The notes beneath the pieces were generated by a model. The model did no database searches and had not been told where the DNA came from. It was given only the letters and a program-made list of their open reading frames with translations. The translations under genes and the position numbers were made by a program. Source: Pelagibacterium montanilacus (GTDB lineage Bacteria > Pseudomonadota > Alphaproteobacteria > Rhizobiales > Devosiaceae). From it: DNA of 64,000 nt. Where the stretch lies: the NCBI RefSeq assembly GCF_003992665.1, contig NZ_RZMX01000012.1:100124-164123 (forward strand). The letters run 5' to 3'. This document shows, piece by piece, positions 19,517 through 28,406 of the stretch (within the stretch, counting starts at the first letter, position 1; the number at the start of each line of letters is the position of its first letter).

Positions 19517-20541
19517 GAGAGCCCCGCGCCATCCCCACCGCACAGCAGCGCCCCGCGGACGCCGCGCCGCGCGCGCCCCGCGCCTTTGGCGCCGCGCAGG
19601 CGGACCTCACCGAATATGATTTTGCCGCCGAAGATCCGTTGGGGACCGATGAAGCGGTAGTACCGCCCCCGCCCCGGCGCGGCCGCTTCTGGCGCACCCT
19701 CGCGCTCGGCACGGGTGGCGCGCTGGTCATGGCGGGTCTCGGCCTTGCCGCAGAGCGGCTCGTGGCCGATCTCTTCGCACGCCATGAATGGCTCGGCTGG
19801 GCCGGCAGCGCCCTTCTGGCGGTCTTTCTCGTCGCGCTCGCGGTGCTCCTCGTGCGCGAAATCCTCGGCATTCTGCGCCTCAAGGTTCTCGACCGGCTGC
19901 GCGACCGGGCGTCAGCCGTCCTCGCCTCGGACGATCTGGCCGGCGGCAAGGCGGTACTGGCCGAACTCGACGCACTCTATGGCGCGCGCCCGGACCTCGC
20001 GCGCGCCCGCACCCAGCTCGCCGCCGATGCAACGGACCGGTTCGACGGCGCCGAGCTGATCGGCATGGCCGAACGCGACCTCATGGCGCCGCTCGATGCC
20101 CGCGCGAAAGCGCTCACCGCGGCCAGCGCGCGCCGCGTCGCGCTCGTCACCGCCGTCTCCCCGCGGGCCCTGATCGACATTGCCTATGTGCTGTTCGAAA
20201 GCGTCCGGCTTGCGCGCGGGCTCGCCGATCTTTACGGCGCCCGCCCGGGATTTCTGGGCTTCGTGCGACTGGCCGGCTCGATCCTCTCCCACCTCGCGGT
20301 CACCGGCGGGCTCGTCCTCACCGATGGCGCCGTCGAGCAGCTTTTAGGCCAGGGACTTGCCACCAAGCTGTCGGCGCGTCTCGGCGAGGGCGTCGTCAAT
20401 GGGCTCATGACCGTGCGCGTCGGCATCGCCGCCATGCGGGTCGTCCGCCCGCTCCCCTTCCACGCGCGCCCTGCTCCTGTGGTCACCGACTTCATCAAGG
20501 ATTTACTGTCCGTCGCCACCAGCGCCCGCAAGCCACGCTGA
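19513..20541 (+). CDS. YcjF-like membrane protein (TIGR01620 / DUF697 type)
   Basis: 342 residues. A disordered Pro/Ala/Arg-rich N-terminus is followed by membrane helices at about 65-85 and 95-117, then a cytoplasmic helical region and a C-terminal hydrophobic domain (LTDGAVEQLLGQGLATKLSA, then RVGIAAMRVVRPLPF). This matches the YcjF family that pairs with YcjX. It overlaps the upstream gene by 4 bp (ATGA), so the two are co-translated. A terminator follows. Confidence 0.85.
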   Translation: MREPRAIPTAQQRPADAAPRAPRAFGAAQADLTEYDFAAEDPLGTDEAVVPPPPRRGRFWRTLALGTGGALVMAGLGLAAERLVADLFARHEWLGWAGSALLAVFLVALAVLLVREILGILRLKVLDRLRDRASAVLASDDLAGGKAVLAELDALYGARPDLARARTQLAADATDRFDGAELIGMAERDLMAPLDARAKALTAASARRVALVTAVSPRALIDIAYVLFESVRLARGLADLYGARPGFLGFVRLAGSILSHLAVTGGLVLTDGAVEQLLGQGLATKLSARLGEGVVNGLMTVRVGIAAMRVVRPLPFHARPAPVVTDFIKDLLSVATSARKPR

Positions 20542-20550
20542 TTCCAGCCC

Positions 20551-20589
20551 AAACAAAAAGGCGGATCCCGAAGGGTCCGCCTCATTTTA
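20551..20589. terminator. Bidirectional terminator between convergent genes
   Basis: GGCGGATCC and GGGTCCGCC form a 9 bp stem with one wobble pair. AAACAAAAA stands before it and TCATTTTA after it, so it can end transcription from both sides: the YcjF-like gene and the acidic secreted protein gene. Confidence 0.75.
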
Positions 20590-20634
20590 TGTCCGTGACC
20601 GGATCGCTTGACCGCAGCCGGTCAGAAGGACCGA

Positions 20635-21168
20635 TCAGTCCTCTTCGCCTTCGGACTCCATGTCCGCGTCGACATCGACGTCAGCACCCACATCGGCATC
20701 GATGCCAATGTCATCGCCATCGTCCGAGTCTTCCAGGCCGGCATCTATATCGGCATCCGCGCCAGCGTCTGCACCCATGCCACCATCGGTCTCGTCGACG
20801 ATCAGGCCAGCATCGATACAATCCTGCAAAGTGATGGCCTCCAGGTCGATGTCGGTTTCCGCAGTGGCGCCGGCTTCCATCGAATTGTCGGATGACATCG
20901 CATCCGTTTCCATGGCGTCAGCGTCCACGGCATCGGACTCCATACCGTCGTCCTCGCCATCTTCCTCGCTCATGTCGCCCGCAGCGCCAGCCGACGCATC
21001 GGCCGCTGTATCAAGGTCCATGTCCAAGGCTTCGCAGTGCGCCTCCACTGCGGGAAGTTCGATGTCGGATATATCCTGATCGCCCACACTCGTCTGGGCT
21101 GCTGCGCCGCCGGTCATGGCAAGGCCGGCAAGAAGCGCGATCGGTGAAACAAAAGACTTGATGGTCAT
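20635..21168 (-). CDS. Secreted, highly acidic low-complexity protein
   Basis: 177 residues. The signal peptide ends at GGAAAQT (residue 25). A short head (SDIELPAVEAHCEALDMDLD) is followed by a long Asp/Glu/Ala/Ser/Met region, then AITLQDCIDAGLI and a tail of Asp-Ala/Val alternations ending EGEED. The head and the DCIDAGL motif match the neighbouring gene at 21266-21586, so the two are paralogues and the acidic run is an insertion. Two Cys in the shared parts could form a disulfide. The start was chosen for AGGAG 7 nt upstream. Function unknown; metal or cation binding in the periplasm is a guess from the composition. Confidence 0.75.
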   Translation of the reverse strand: MTIKSFVSPIALLAGLAMTGGAAAQTSVGDQDISDIELPAVEAHCEALDMDLDTAADASAGAAGDMSEEDGEDDGMESDAVDADAMETDAMSSDNSMEAGATAETDIDLEAITLQDCIDAGLIVDETDGGMGADAGADADIDAGLEDSDDGDDIGIDADVGADVDVDADMESEGEED

Positions 21169-21265
21169 TCTAGTTCTCCTGGAACGAAAGGCTTGCAGCG
21201 TCCCCGCAAGTTGAGCAGCCGCGCAAAGCGCGACCGCCAAGCTTGGTGATTAGGCGCTCAAGCGC

Positions 21266-21586
21266 TTAGTCCTCGGGCAGAGCCGACTCTTCGACGTTCC
21301 CGCCGTCCATGTCGGTCAGACCAGCTTCGATGCAGTCGTCACGCGTGATGGAGTCCAGCTCCACATTCACGGCAACTTCCTGCTCAACGGTAGCTTCGAA
21401 ATCAGGGATCGTGGCCCCGTCTTCCATGTCGTACGCGTTCTCGAGGTGGTTGCAGTACTGCTCCACGACCGGCAGATCCTCATCGGAGACCTCAATGGTG
21501 CCAACCATGGTCTGAGCCATGGCCGCGCCGCTGAAACCAAGGCCGACGGCAATAGCGAAAGGGGCAACGAGCGTTTTGATGGACAT
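21266..21586 (-). CDS. Small secreted protein, paralogue of the acidic protein next to it
   Basis: 106 residues with a signal peptide (cut near GAAMAQT). It shares VSDEDLPVVEQYCNHL and SITRDDCIEAGL with the protein encoded just downstream on the same strand, but has only ~45 residues between these motifs. Both conserved Cys are kept. A GGAG site precedes the chosen ATG. I do not recognise the family. The likely order of transcription is this gene first, then the larger acidic paralogue. Confidence 0.72.
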   Translation of the reverse strand: MSIKTLVAPFAIAVGLGFSGAAMAQTMVGTIEVSDEDLPVVEQYCNHLENAYDMEDGATIPDFEATVEQEVAVNVELDSITRDDCIEAGLTDMDGGNVEESALPED

Positions 21587-21748
21587 GAGTGAAACTCCAT
21601 TCTGTTTTTGCGGGCATCCAGCGCCCGACTGCTCCAACAACCGCCTGGCTCGACGATTGGTTGCGCATTCTTTCGGGGTTTTTTCGGGGCAGGTTTGCCA
21701 TAATTTCCGAAGTAACTCATAGACTTAACCTACGATAAGCCTTACCTG

Positions 21749-21786
21749 TTGACCGCATCGAAACATATCGATATATCCAGATATAT
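21749..21786 (+). promoter_or_regulatory. arsR promoter and ArsR operator
   Basis: TTGACC (21749-21754), a 17 nt spacer and TATATC (21772-21777) fit a promoter. Two overlapping palindromes cover it: ATATCGATAT (21765-21774) and ATATATC-CA-GATATAT (21771-21786). These AT-rich inverted repeats resemble ArsR operators of alphaproteobacteria. The expected transcription start falls at about 21784, next to the arsR ATG. Confidence 0.7.
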
Positions 21787-22141
21787 GGATACAAATGACG
21801 CATTGGATGCCTTTGGCGCTCTCGCCAGCCCGACCCGCCTTGATATTTTTAGGGCGTTGGTTTCAGCCGAGCCTGAAGGGATCAGCGCCGGGCGCGTGGC
21901 CGAGCTGTTGGGAGGCCGCCAGAACACCGTCTCGGCCCATCTTGCGGCCCTGTCACGCGCTGGTCTGATCGTCGGCGAACGGGACGGGCGCACGATTGTC
22001 TACCGGGCGCGCATGGAAACCGTCGCGAGCTTGGTGTCCTTCCTGCTCGAGGACTGCTGCGGCGGCCGTCCAGAGATATGCCGGCCCGTCGCTTCGGCGC
22101 TCGCCTGTCTTCAGCCCGCCCCTTCGGAGTCTCGACCATGA
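21785..22141 (+). CDS. arsR: ArsR-family arsenic-responsive repressor
   Basis: 118 residues, winged helix: ALASPTRLDIFRALV, recognition helix in GGRQNTVSAHLAALSRAGLI, wing in GERDGRTIVYRA. The metal site is C-terminal (CC at 91-92 and C at 99, after FLLED), like the C-terminal three-Cys arsenite sensors rather than the classic helix-3 site. The ATG overlaps the operator and no ribosome site precedes it, so the mRNA is probably leaderless. A TTG 36 bp upstream would put the promoter inside the gene and was rejected. The stop overlaps the next start (ATGA). Confidence 0.9.
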   Translation: MDTNDALDAFGALASPTRLDIFRALVSAEPEGISAGRVAELLGGRQNTVSAHLAALSRAGLIVGERDGRTIVYRARMETVASLVSFLLEDCCGGRPEICRPVASALACLQPAPSESRP

Positions 22142-22638
22142 CCGATCGCACCTACAATGCGCTGTTTCTCTGCACCGGCAATTCCGCCCGCTCGATCATC
22201 GGCGAAGCGCTGCTCAACCGCGATGGCGGAGGCCGCTTCAAGGCCTGGTCCGCCGGCAGCCGCCCGCGCGGCGAGGTTCATCCCTATACGATTGCCCTGC
22301 TCGAAGGGCTGGGCATTGATGCCGGCTTCGCCCGCTCCAAGAGCTGGGACGAGTTTGCCGAACCCGGCGCACCCGAATTCGATTTCATCTTCACGGTCTG
22401 CGACAGTGCCGCTGCGGAAGAATGCCCGATCTGGCCGGGCCACCCCACAACCGCTCATTGGGGCATTCCCGATCCCGCAGCGGTTGAGGGCAGCGAAGCG
22501 GAAAAGCATTTCGCCTTTGCCGAGGCGGCGCGCCAGTTGAGCAACCGCATCTCGCTGCTGCTCAATCTGCCCATCGCGAGCCTCGACCGGCTGACGCTCA
22601 AATCCCGGCTCGACACCATCGGCCAGACGAAAGACTGA
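22138..22638 (+). CDS. arsC: Arsenate reductase, low-molecular-weight phosphatase type
   Basis: 166 residues. It reduces arsenate to arsenite. The P-loop is [17 protein letters not shown] (C-x5-R). A second conserved region, [17 protein letters not shown], supplies the Cys residues for the disulfide relay, and [12 protein letters not shown] holds the Asp of this fold. Coupling to thioredoxin or glutaredoxin cannot be told from sequence alone. Overlaps arsR by 4 bp. Confidence 0.9.
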   Translation: MTDRTYNALFLCTGNSARSIIGEALLNRDGGGRFKAWSAGSRPRGEVHPYTIALLEGLGIDAGFARSKSWDEFAEPGAPEFDFIFTVCDSAAAEECPIWPGHPTTAHWGIPDPAAVEGSEAEKHFAFAEAARQLSNRISLLLNLPIASLDRLTLKSRLDTIGQTKD

Positions 22639-22643
22639 ACCCA

Positions 22644-23702
22644 ATGACCAACCGCGTTTCTCCTGCCCCGGCGGCGCCGGGCGGCATCGGCTTTTTCGAA
22701 AAGTGGCTCTCGGTGTGGGTCGGGCTCGGCATCGTCGCCGGCATCATACTCGGCAATCTCGTGCCGGGCCTTTTCGCCGCGCTCGCGGCGTTCGAATACG
22801 CATCGGTCAATTTCGCCGTCGCCGTGCTTATCTGGGCCATGGTCTACCCGATGATGGTATCGGTCGATTTCTCGGCCATCCGGCGTATCGGTGAGCGGCC
22901 CAAGGGCATCGTGCTCACGGTAATAGTCAACTGGCTCATAAAGCCGTTTACAATGGCCCTGCTCGCGGTCGTTTTCTTCAACTTCGTCTTCGCGCCTTTC
23001 GTCGATCCGGCCGATGCCCAGCAATATATCGCAGGGTTGATCATCCTCGGAGCGGCGCCGTGTACGGCAATGGTGTTCGTTTGGTCACAATTGACCAGGG
23101 GCGACCCGGCCTACACCCTGGTGCAGGTGTCGATAAACGACGTGATCATGGTCTTTGCCTTCGCGCCGATTGTTGCGCTGTTGCTTGGACTTACCGAGAT
23201 TTCGGTGCCTTGGGAAACCCTCCTTCTCTCCGTCGGGCTCTACGTCATCGTCCCGCTCGTTGCAGGCGCGATCACGCGTATATCATTGCTTAATAGCGGC
23301 GATCATGGCCGTCTTGACCGCTTCAACGCGCAGATCAAACCGGTATCTGTGGCCGCCCTGCTCGCCACAGTGGTCCTCCTCTTCGGCTTCCAGGGCCAGA
23401 CCATCATCGACAATCCGCTGGTCATCATCCTGATCGCAATTCCCCTTCTGATTCAGAGCTATGGCATCTTCGCCATCACGTTCTGGGCCGCCTGGAAGTG
23501 GAAGATCCCCTTCAACGTCGCAGCTCCCTGCGCGCTGATCGGCACCTCCAACTTCTTCGAGTTGGCCGTGGCCGTCGCCATCGCGCTTTTCGGGCTCAAT
23601 TCCGGGGCCGCCCTCGCCACCGTCGTGGGCGTGCTCGTCGAGGTGCCAGTCATGCTCTCGCTGGTCGCCTTCGCCAACCGCAACCGTCATCGCTTCGGGT
23701 AA
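22644..23702 (+). CDS. acr3: Arsenite efflux transporter, ACR3 family
   Basis: 352 residues with ten predicted membrane segments. The family-defining [20 protein letters not shown] carries the essential Cys of the fourth helix; [19 protein letters not shown] and [18 protein letters not shown] are also typical. It exports arsenite across the inner membrane using the proton gradient, disposing of the product of both reductases in this operon. It follows arsC by 5 bp. Confidence 0.95.
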   Translation: MTNRVSPAPAAPGGIGFFEKWLSVWVGLGIVAGIILGNLVPGLFAALAAFEYASVNFAVAVLIWAMVYPMMVSVDFSAIRRIGERPKGIVLTVIVNWLIKPFTMALLAVVFFNFVFAPFVDPADAQQYIAGLIILGAAPCTAMVFVWSQLTRGDPAYTLVQVSINDVIMVFAFAPIVALLLGLTEISVPWETLLLSVGLYVIVPLVAGAITRISLLNSGDHGRLDRFNAQIKPVSVAALLATVVLLFGFQGQTIIDNPLVIILIAIPLLIQSYGIFAITFWAAWKWKIPFNVAAPCALIGTSNFFELAVAVAIALFGLNSGAALATVVGVLVEVPVMLSLVAFANRNRHRFG

Positions 23703-23707
23703 ACCCA

Positions 23708-24130
23708 ATGACCACAACGATTTATCACAACCCCGCCTGCGGGACCTCGCGCAACACCCTCGCCATGATCCGCCAAAGCGGCGTCGAACCCGAGGTCATC
23801 CTGTACCTCGAAAACCCGCCCGATCGCGCGACCCTTGTGGACCTCATCTCCCGCTCGGGCCTCGGCGTCAGGCAGGCCATGCGGACCAAGGAACCGGTCT
23901 TTGCCGAACTCGGTCTCGATGCCCCTGAAACCCTCGACGAGCGGCTGATCGACGCTATGCTGGCCCACCCGATCCTCATCAACCGCCCCTTTGTCACGAC
24001 CCCAAAAGGCGTGCGCCAGTGCCGGCCCTCGGAACTGGTGCTCGATATCCTTGAGAACCCCGATATCGGGCCCTTCACCAAGGAGGATGGCGAGGTCATC
24101 ATTGACGAAAATGGACAGCGTATTGTCTGA
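23708..24130 (+). CDS. arsC2: Arsenate reductase, glutaredoxin-dependent (ArsC/Spx fold)
   Basis: 140 residues. It has the Cys motif [13 protein letters not shown] near residue 11, then LYLENPPDR, and the Arg triad region [20 protein letters not shown]. This fold is unrelated to the phosphatase-type reductase two genes upstream and uses glutathione and glutaredoxin. The ATG lies 5 bp after acr3. It overlaps arsH by 20 bp. Confidence 0.93.
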   Translation: MTTTIYHNPACGTSRNTLAMIRQSGVEPEVILYLENPPDRATLVDLISRSGLGVRQAMRTKEPVFAELGLDAPETLDERLIDAMLAHPILINRPFVTTPKGVRQCRPSELVLDILENPDIGPFTKEDGEVIIDENGQRIV

Positions 24131-24842
24131 GACCGACAGTTTCCCCGCTCTCGACGAGGCCCAGTTCCGCCCCATCGACGACGCCCGCCTGCACGCTCCC
24201 GAACGCAAGACTTATCCTCCACGCATCCTGCTGCTTTATGGTTCTCTGCGTGAGCGGTCCTATTCCCGTCTCGCGACACAAGAGGCCGCCCGTATCCTGC
24301 GCCGGCTCGGAGCCGAAACGAGGATATTTAATCCCGAGGGCCTCCCGCTCCCAGATGGCGCGCCCAAGGAGCACCCCAAGGTGCAGGAGCTGCGCGATCT
24401 CTCCATGTGGTCGGAAGGCCATGTGTGGTGCTCACCCGAGCGCCATGGCGCCATGAGCGGCATCATGAAGGCCCAGATCGACTGGCTGCCCCTTTCCATG
24501 GGCGGCATGCGCCCCACCCAGGGCCGCACGCTGGCCGTCATGCAGGTCAATGGCGGAAGCCAGTCCTTCAACGCCGTCAATCAACTCCGCATCCTGGGAC
24601 GATGGATGCGCATGGTCACCATCCCCAACCAGTCCTCGGTGCCCAAGGCTTTCACCGAGTTCGATGACTCCGGGCGGATGAAACCGTCCCCATACTACAA
24701 CCGAATCGTGGACGTCATGGAGGAGCTGATGAAGTTCACCCTCCTCGTCCGCGATCGCTCAGACTACCTCGTCGACCGCTACTCCGAACGCGTTGAATCC
24801 GCTGCCGAAGTTTCCAAACGTGTTAATCAGGCCAGTCTGTAA
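24111..24842 (+). CDS. arsH: NADPH-dependent FMN reductase / organoarsenical oxidase ArsH
   Basis: 243 residues. A flavodoxin-like fold: [15 protein letters not shown] is the phosphate loop; [21 protein letters not shown] and [19 protein letters not shown] are typical ArsH segments. By family it is a tetrameric flavoprotein that oxidises trivalent methylated or aromatic arsenicals with NADPH. The start [11 protein letters not shown] lies inside the 3' end of the glutaredoxin-type arsC gene, suggesting translational coupling. Last gene of the arsenic operon. Confidence 0.95.
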   Translation: MDSVLSETDSFPALDEAQFRPIDDARLHAPERKTYPPRILLLYGSLRERSYSRLATQEAARILRRLGAETRIFNPEGLPLPDGAPKEHPKVQELRDLSMWSEGHVWCSPERHGAMSGIMKAQIDWLPLSMGGMRPTQGRTLAVMQVNGGSQSFNAVNQLRILGRWMRMVTIPNQSSVPKAFTEFDDSGRMKPSPYYNRIVDVMEELMKFTLLVRDRSDYLVDRYSERVESAAEVSKRVNQASL

Positions 24843-24962
24843 GGCCTATCCCGGCTGAAGACTGAAGATTCCTGCGCGGATCGTGTTTTAGAGGTTGCCG
24901 TGTCTCGGTTAATGCCCCCCTTATTGCTGCCGATAGCTTAATTCATTTAGAAAAATAGACCC

Positions 24963-27413
24963 GTGACCAAGTTGTTTGACGTCGCCTCCCCCCGGTCCCA
25001 GAACGCACCGGGATCCCGGTATTGGGGGGTAGCGCTCCTGCTTGGCACCGCCTCCGCCGCCTTGCTCGCAGCCAGCCCCGCCATCGCCGCCGAGGTGGAG
25101 CGCTCCTTGTTCGAGTGGAACGCCAACGAGGCGTCCCAGGAACCAACCGCCGAGCCCTGGAACAGCCCCGAGAACTGGCTCAAGGACGCCGAGCCCGCCG
25201 ACGAGGTGCCCACGATCGATGATATTGTCTCGATCACCTATGGCGGGGCCGCTATCGCTGACAAGGCGACCGCATACAGCCTGACCACCTCGGGCGGCAT
25301 CAACGTCAATGCCGGCGGCACGCTCACCGTCGAGGCCGGCATCGTCAACACCGCGCCCGAGAACGTCTATTTCATCAATGACGGTGAGGTCTTCGCCGAT
25401 ATCGACAGCTCCGGCTATCTCAGAACCAGCAATTCCATCGAGGGCAAGCTAGTCGTGCGCGAGGACGGCGACATCTACAACCAGACGAGCTCGGACGATG
25501 GCGCTCCCATCGCGACATGGCTCGGCGATGTCGAGAACGCTGGCTACATCGTCAACAGCGGGGCTGAAATGGACGGTGCCGTGCTGTCCAACACGGGGGC
25601 TGAATGGGACGGTGCCGTGCTGTCCAACACCGGCACCATCGTCAATTCCAAAGGGAGCACCTGGGATGGAGAAGTTCTCGTCAACACCGGCGAGATCCGG
25701 GTCGAGGATACATCCAGTTGGACCGGCACCGTTCATTCCAGCTCCGGTAACCTCGTCCTCTTGTCCGCCGATTCGTCATGGCACGGCGATGTTCTCGACA
25801 GCTCCGGCAGCATCTCGAGCTCCGGCAACTGGTACGGCTCGATCGACAGCACTGGCTGGCTGCACTTGTCCGGCTATGTCGGAGGCGACATCTCCAGCGT
25901 TGATGAACACTCAAGTCAGTTGAAGGTCGACGGAAACCTCGAAGTCGATGGCGATATTTTCGTGGATGGTTCGTTTTGGTTCATCAACGACGAGTTCCAT
26001 ACGCTGCAAGCCGAGAACTTGGAACTCAGCCAGAACACCTGGCTCGAAATCGATATCGACGCGGGCAACAACGACCGTATCGAACTCTCCGGAACTGCAA
26101 CGCTGGCCGGCAACCTCTGGGTCCAGGCTACTACGGGCGAGAACTACGTCGAAGACATGCGCTACAGCATTCTTTCCGCCGAATCTATCTCCGGCACGTT
26201 CGGCTACGTCGGCAGCAGCAACCTCGACTTCCTTACCCCTATGTTGAGCATCGACGGCAGCGAACTCTCCGTGGTCCTGAAGCGCAACGGCTTCAGCTTT
26301 GCCGATGGCGCCGCCGGCGCAAACGACAAGGCCGCCGCAGGCGCCATCGATTCGCTGGGCGCCGGCAATTCTCTTTACGAGGCAGCCCTCAACCTTTCGA
26401 ACGGGCAGGCACCTGCTGCATTCTCTGGGCTGGCGGGAGATATCCACGCCACTGCGCCCAACGCTATGATGGCCACGACGGTTGCAACCACCGGCCAGGT
26501 GATAAACCACCTGCACCAGAGCTTCGACGCGCTGGGCGCGACGCCTGGGCCCGCCGCCTACGCCGCTTCGGGCGCGCCCGCCGCCTCCGCCGAGCCGGTC
26601 ACCGGCCCCTGGGGCACGGTCTATGGCGTTCGGTCCGATACCGAAGCCACGGACACCCTGCCGGGCAGCACTTCGGTTTATGGCGGTGTCGTGGGCGGCA
26701 TCGATACACTTGTCGACACCTGGCGCGTCGGCATAATGCTCGAAGCCGGCAGCGGCCGCAGCGACATGAACGGGCACGACGCCTCGACCGATACCACGAG
26801 CTACGGCGCTGGCGTTTATGCGGGCAATGAATGGGGCGACACGCGTCTGCTGCTCGGCGGCAGCATCACCGGCCACGCCATCGAATCGCGTCGCACCGTC
26901 ACCCTTCCCGAATTGGAAAGCCTTGAGGCCGATTACGGCGCCGCCACCGCCATGGCCTTCGCCGAACTCGCCCATCGCGTCGATCTCGGTGCAGTCGAAC
27001 TCACCCCGCGCATCGGCCTCAGCCATGTCCGCTACAGCAGCGACGGCTATACCGAAACCGGCGGCGATGCCGCGCTGACCGGCGCGCCAAGTGCGTTTGA
27101 CAACACCTTTGCCACGCTGGGGTTCGATATCGGACGCCAGTTCATTCTGGGCGAAAGCGCATTGCTGACCGCCAGCGGCAGCGTCGGCTGGCGCCATGCC
27201 TTCGGCGACGCCGAGTTAGCAGAACATGCGTTTGGCTCGGGCCCGTCCTTCTCTGTCGACACCGCCGGCCAGGCCGCCGATACGCTGATGCTCGGGGCCG
27301 ATCTCGCCTTCGACCTCAACGAATCGACCGTTCTCGGCCTCGCCTACGGCAGCGAGCACGCCGAGGGTTCGACTGCCCATAGCCTGAAAGCAAGCTGGAA
27401 CGGCCGTTTCTGA
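24963..27413 (+). CDS. Autotransporter with repetitive beta-helix passenger
   Basis: 816 residues from a GTG start. A signal peptide ends near SPAIAAE (residue 43). The passenger (about 45-430) is rich in short Gly/Asn/Ser/Thr turns such as DGAVLSNTG, DGEVLVNTGEI and TGTVHSSSGN, as in right-handed beta-helices. A linker follows, then a ~270-residue barrel starting near GPWGTVYGVRSD and ending SLKASWNGRF with terminal Phe. No catalytic motif was seen, so adhesion is a guess. Spacing to the upstream region is 120 bp with no strong ribosome site. Repeat R4 begins just after its stop. Confidence 0.88.
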   Translation: MTKLFDVASPRSQNAPGSRYWGVALLLGTASAALLAASPAIAAEVERSLFEWNANEASQEPTAEPWNSPENWLKDAEPADEVPTIDDIVSITYGGAAIADKATAYSLTTSGGINVNAGGTLTVEAGIVNTAPENVYFINDGEVFADIDSSGYLRTSNSIEGKLVVREDGDIYNQTSSDDGAPIATWLGDVENAGYIVNSGAEMDGAVLSNTGAEWDGAVLSNTGTIVNSKGSTWDGEVLVNTGEIRVEDTSSWTGTVHSSSGNLVLLSADSSWHGDVLDSSGSISSSGNWYGSIDSTGWLHLSGYVGGDISSVDEHSSQLKVDGNLEVDGDIFVDGSFWFINDEFHTLQAENLELSQNTWLEIDIDAGNNDRIELSGTATLAGNLWVQATTGENYVEDMRYSILSAESISGTFGYVGSSNLDFLTPMLSIDGSELSVVLKRNGFSFADGAAGANDKAAAGAIDSLGAGNSLYEAALNLSNGQAPAAFSGLAGDIHATAPNAMMATTVATTGQVINHLHQSFDALGATPGPAAYAASGAPAASAEPVTGPWGTVYGVRSDTEATDTLPGSTSVYGGVVGGIDTLVDTWRVGIMLEAGSGRSDMNGHDASTDTTSYGAGVYAGNEWGDTRLLLGGSITGHAIESRRTVTLPELESLEADYGAATAMAFAELAHRVDLGAVELTPRIGLSHVRYSSDGYTETGGDAALTGAPSAFDNTFATLGFDIGRQFILGESALLTASGSVGWRHAFGDAELAEHAFGSGPSFSVDTAGQAADTLMLGADLAFDLNESTVLGLAYGSEHAEGSTAHSLKASWNGRF
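25560..25630 (+). repeat. 36 bp tandem duplication inside the autotransporter passenger
   Basis: Two copies of a 36 bp unit (starting at 25560 and 25596) differ at a few bases and encode GAEMDGAVLSNT and GAEWDGAVLSNT. The period of 12 residues keeps the reading frame and adds one turn-sized unit to the beta-helix. Confidence 0.8.
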
Positions 27414-27416
27414 TCG

Positions 27417-27526
27417 GCTCTAGATCGTTTCCAGAAAAAGTTGAAACACTTTTCCGGTTCGGAAACGCGCCAAATCAAAGACATAGAGCTCCTGTTCTGA
27501 TTCAATCAGAACAGGATATGCTCTAG
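27417..27526 (+). repeat. Dispersed ~105 bp repeat, full copy (R4)
   Basis: Both halves are present: CTCTAGATCGTTTCC to TTCGGAAACGCG, linker AAATCAAAGACAT, then AGAGCTCCTGTTCTGATT with CAATCAGAACAGGATATGCT as its pairing arm, ending CTCTAG. It starts 4 bp after the autotransporter stop. Its end gives the EAL gene its TAG stop on the minus strand. Confidence 0.85.
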
Positions 27527-28284
27527 GCTGCGAGACCTTCAATCTCATCGAGCATGGAGAAGGTCTCAAGCTGCGGTCTGGCGAAGAGGTAGCCCTGGAA
27601 CAGGGTGATCCCCAGATCCGCAAGAGCCTGGCGCTCCGCGTGGCGCTCTATGCCTTCGGCGATGATGGTGAGCCCAAGGTCCCGGCCGATGGTGGCGATC
27701 CCGCTCACAATGGCGTGGCGGCGCGCATGGCTATCGATGTTTCGGACGAGCTCCATGTCGATCTTGATCACATCGGGCTCGAGCATGGAGAGCAGGTTGA
27801 GACCCGCAAACCCGGCGCCGAAATCATCGATCGCGGTGATGAACCCGATATGTTTGTAGGCCTCGATAATCTTGGAGACGTGAGCAATGTCTGTCATTTG
27901 CTCGTTCTCGGTGAACTCGAACATGATCCGGTTGGGATTGAAGCCCGCGCGCGCAGCGGCCGCCAGGGACGCCCGAATGCAGGCGCGTGGCTCATAGACC
28001 GCATTGGGCATGAAGTTGATCGACAGCCGCGCGTCGCCCTTGAGCTTTTCGCCCGCCAGATCAATGGCTTTGACCCGGCACGCTTGATCGAAGGCATAGC
28101 GGTTCTCGTCGGTCACCGCCGACAGAATCGACCAGGCCGATTGGCCTTCGCGCCCCCGCACCAGCGCCTCATAGCCCCATATGCGCTGGCGTGGCAGGTC
28201 GATAATGGGGTGGAAAGCCATTGTGAATTCCACCGGAAAGGCAGCGCCGTCCTTGCAGCCTTGGCAAATTTTTGTGTCGGGCAT
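27523..28284 (-). CDS. EAL-domain c-di-GMP phosphodiesterase
   Basis: 253 residues, essentially one EAL domain. Metal- and substrate-binding motifs look complete: YEALVRG, INFMPNAVY, FEFTENEQMTD, TAIDDFGAGFAGLN, VIKIDMELVR, IIAEGIERHAE and FQGYLFARP. It should therefore hydrolyse cyclic di-GMP, which favours motility over attachment. The short N-terminus has a CxxC pair (ICQGCKDG), perhaps a redox or metal site. There is no membrane or sensor domain. It is bracketed by inverted copies R4 and R5 of the dispersed repeat, and its stop codon lies in R4. Confidence 0.92.
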   Translation of the reverse strand: MPDTKICQGCKDGAAFPVEFTMAFHPIIDLPRQRIWGYEALVRGREGQSAWSILSAVTDENRYAFDQACRVKAIDLAGEKLKGDARLSINFMPNAVYEPRACIRASLAAAARAGFNPNRIMFEFTENEQMTDIAHVSKIIEAYKHIGFITAIDDFGAGFAGLNLLSMLEPDVIKIDMELVRNIDSHARRHAIVSGIATIGRDLGLTIIAEGIERHAERQALADLGITLFQGYLFARPQLETFSMLDEIEGLAA

Positions 28285-28406
28285 GCCGAATATCCAGAGT
28301 GAGTGTTTGCACTCAATCTTGACTTAACCAGATGAACAAATGCCTTACGCGCGCAAAAAAGCCGGACCTTAGGACCCGGGCCGCCGATCGTCGCAGCGTG
28401 GTCTGG

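Noticed and set aside
21749..21784. Upstream TTG as start of arsR
   Set aside because: It would place the promoter and operator palindromes inside the coding region and add twelve residues not seen in the family start.
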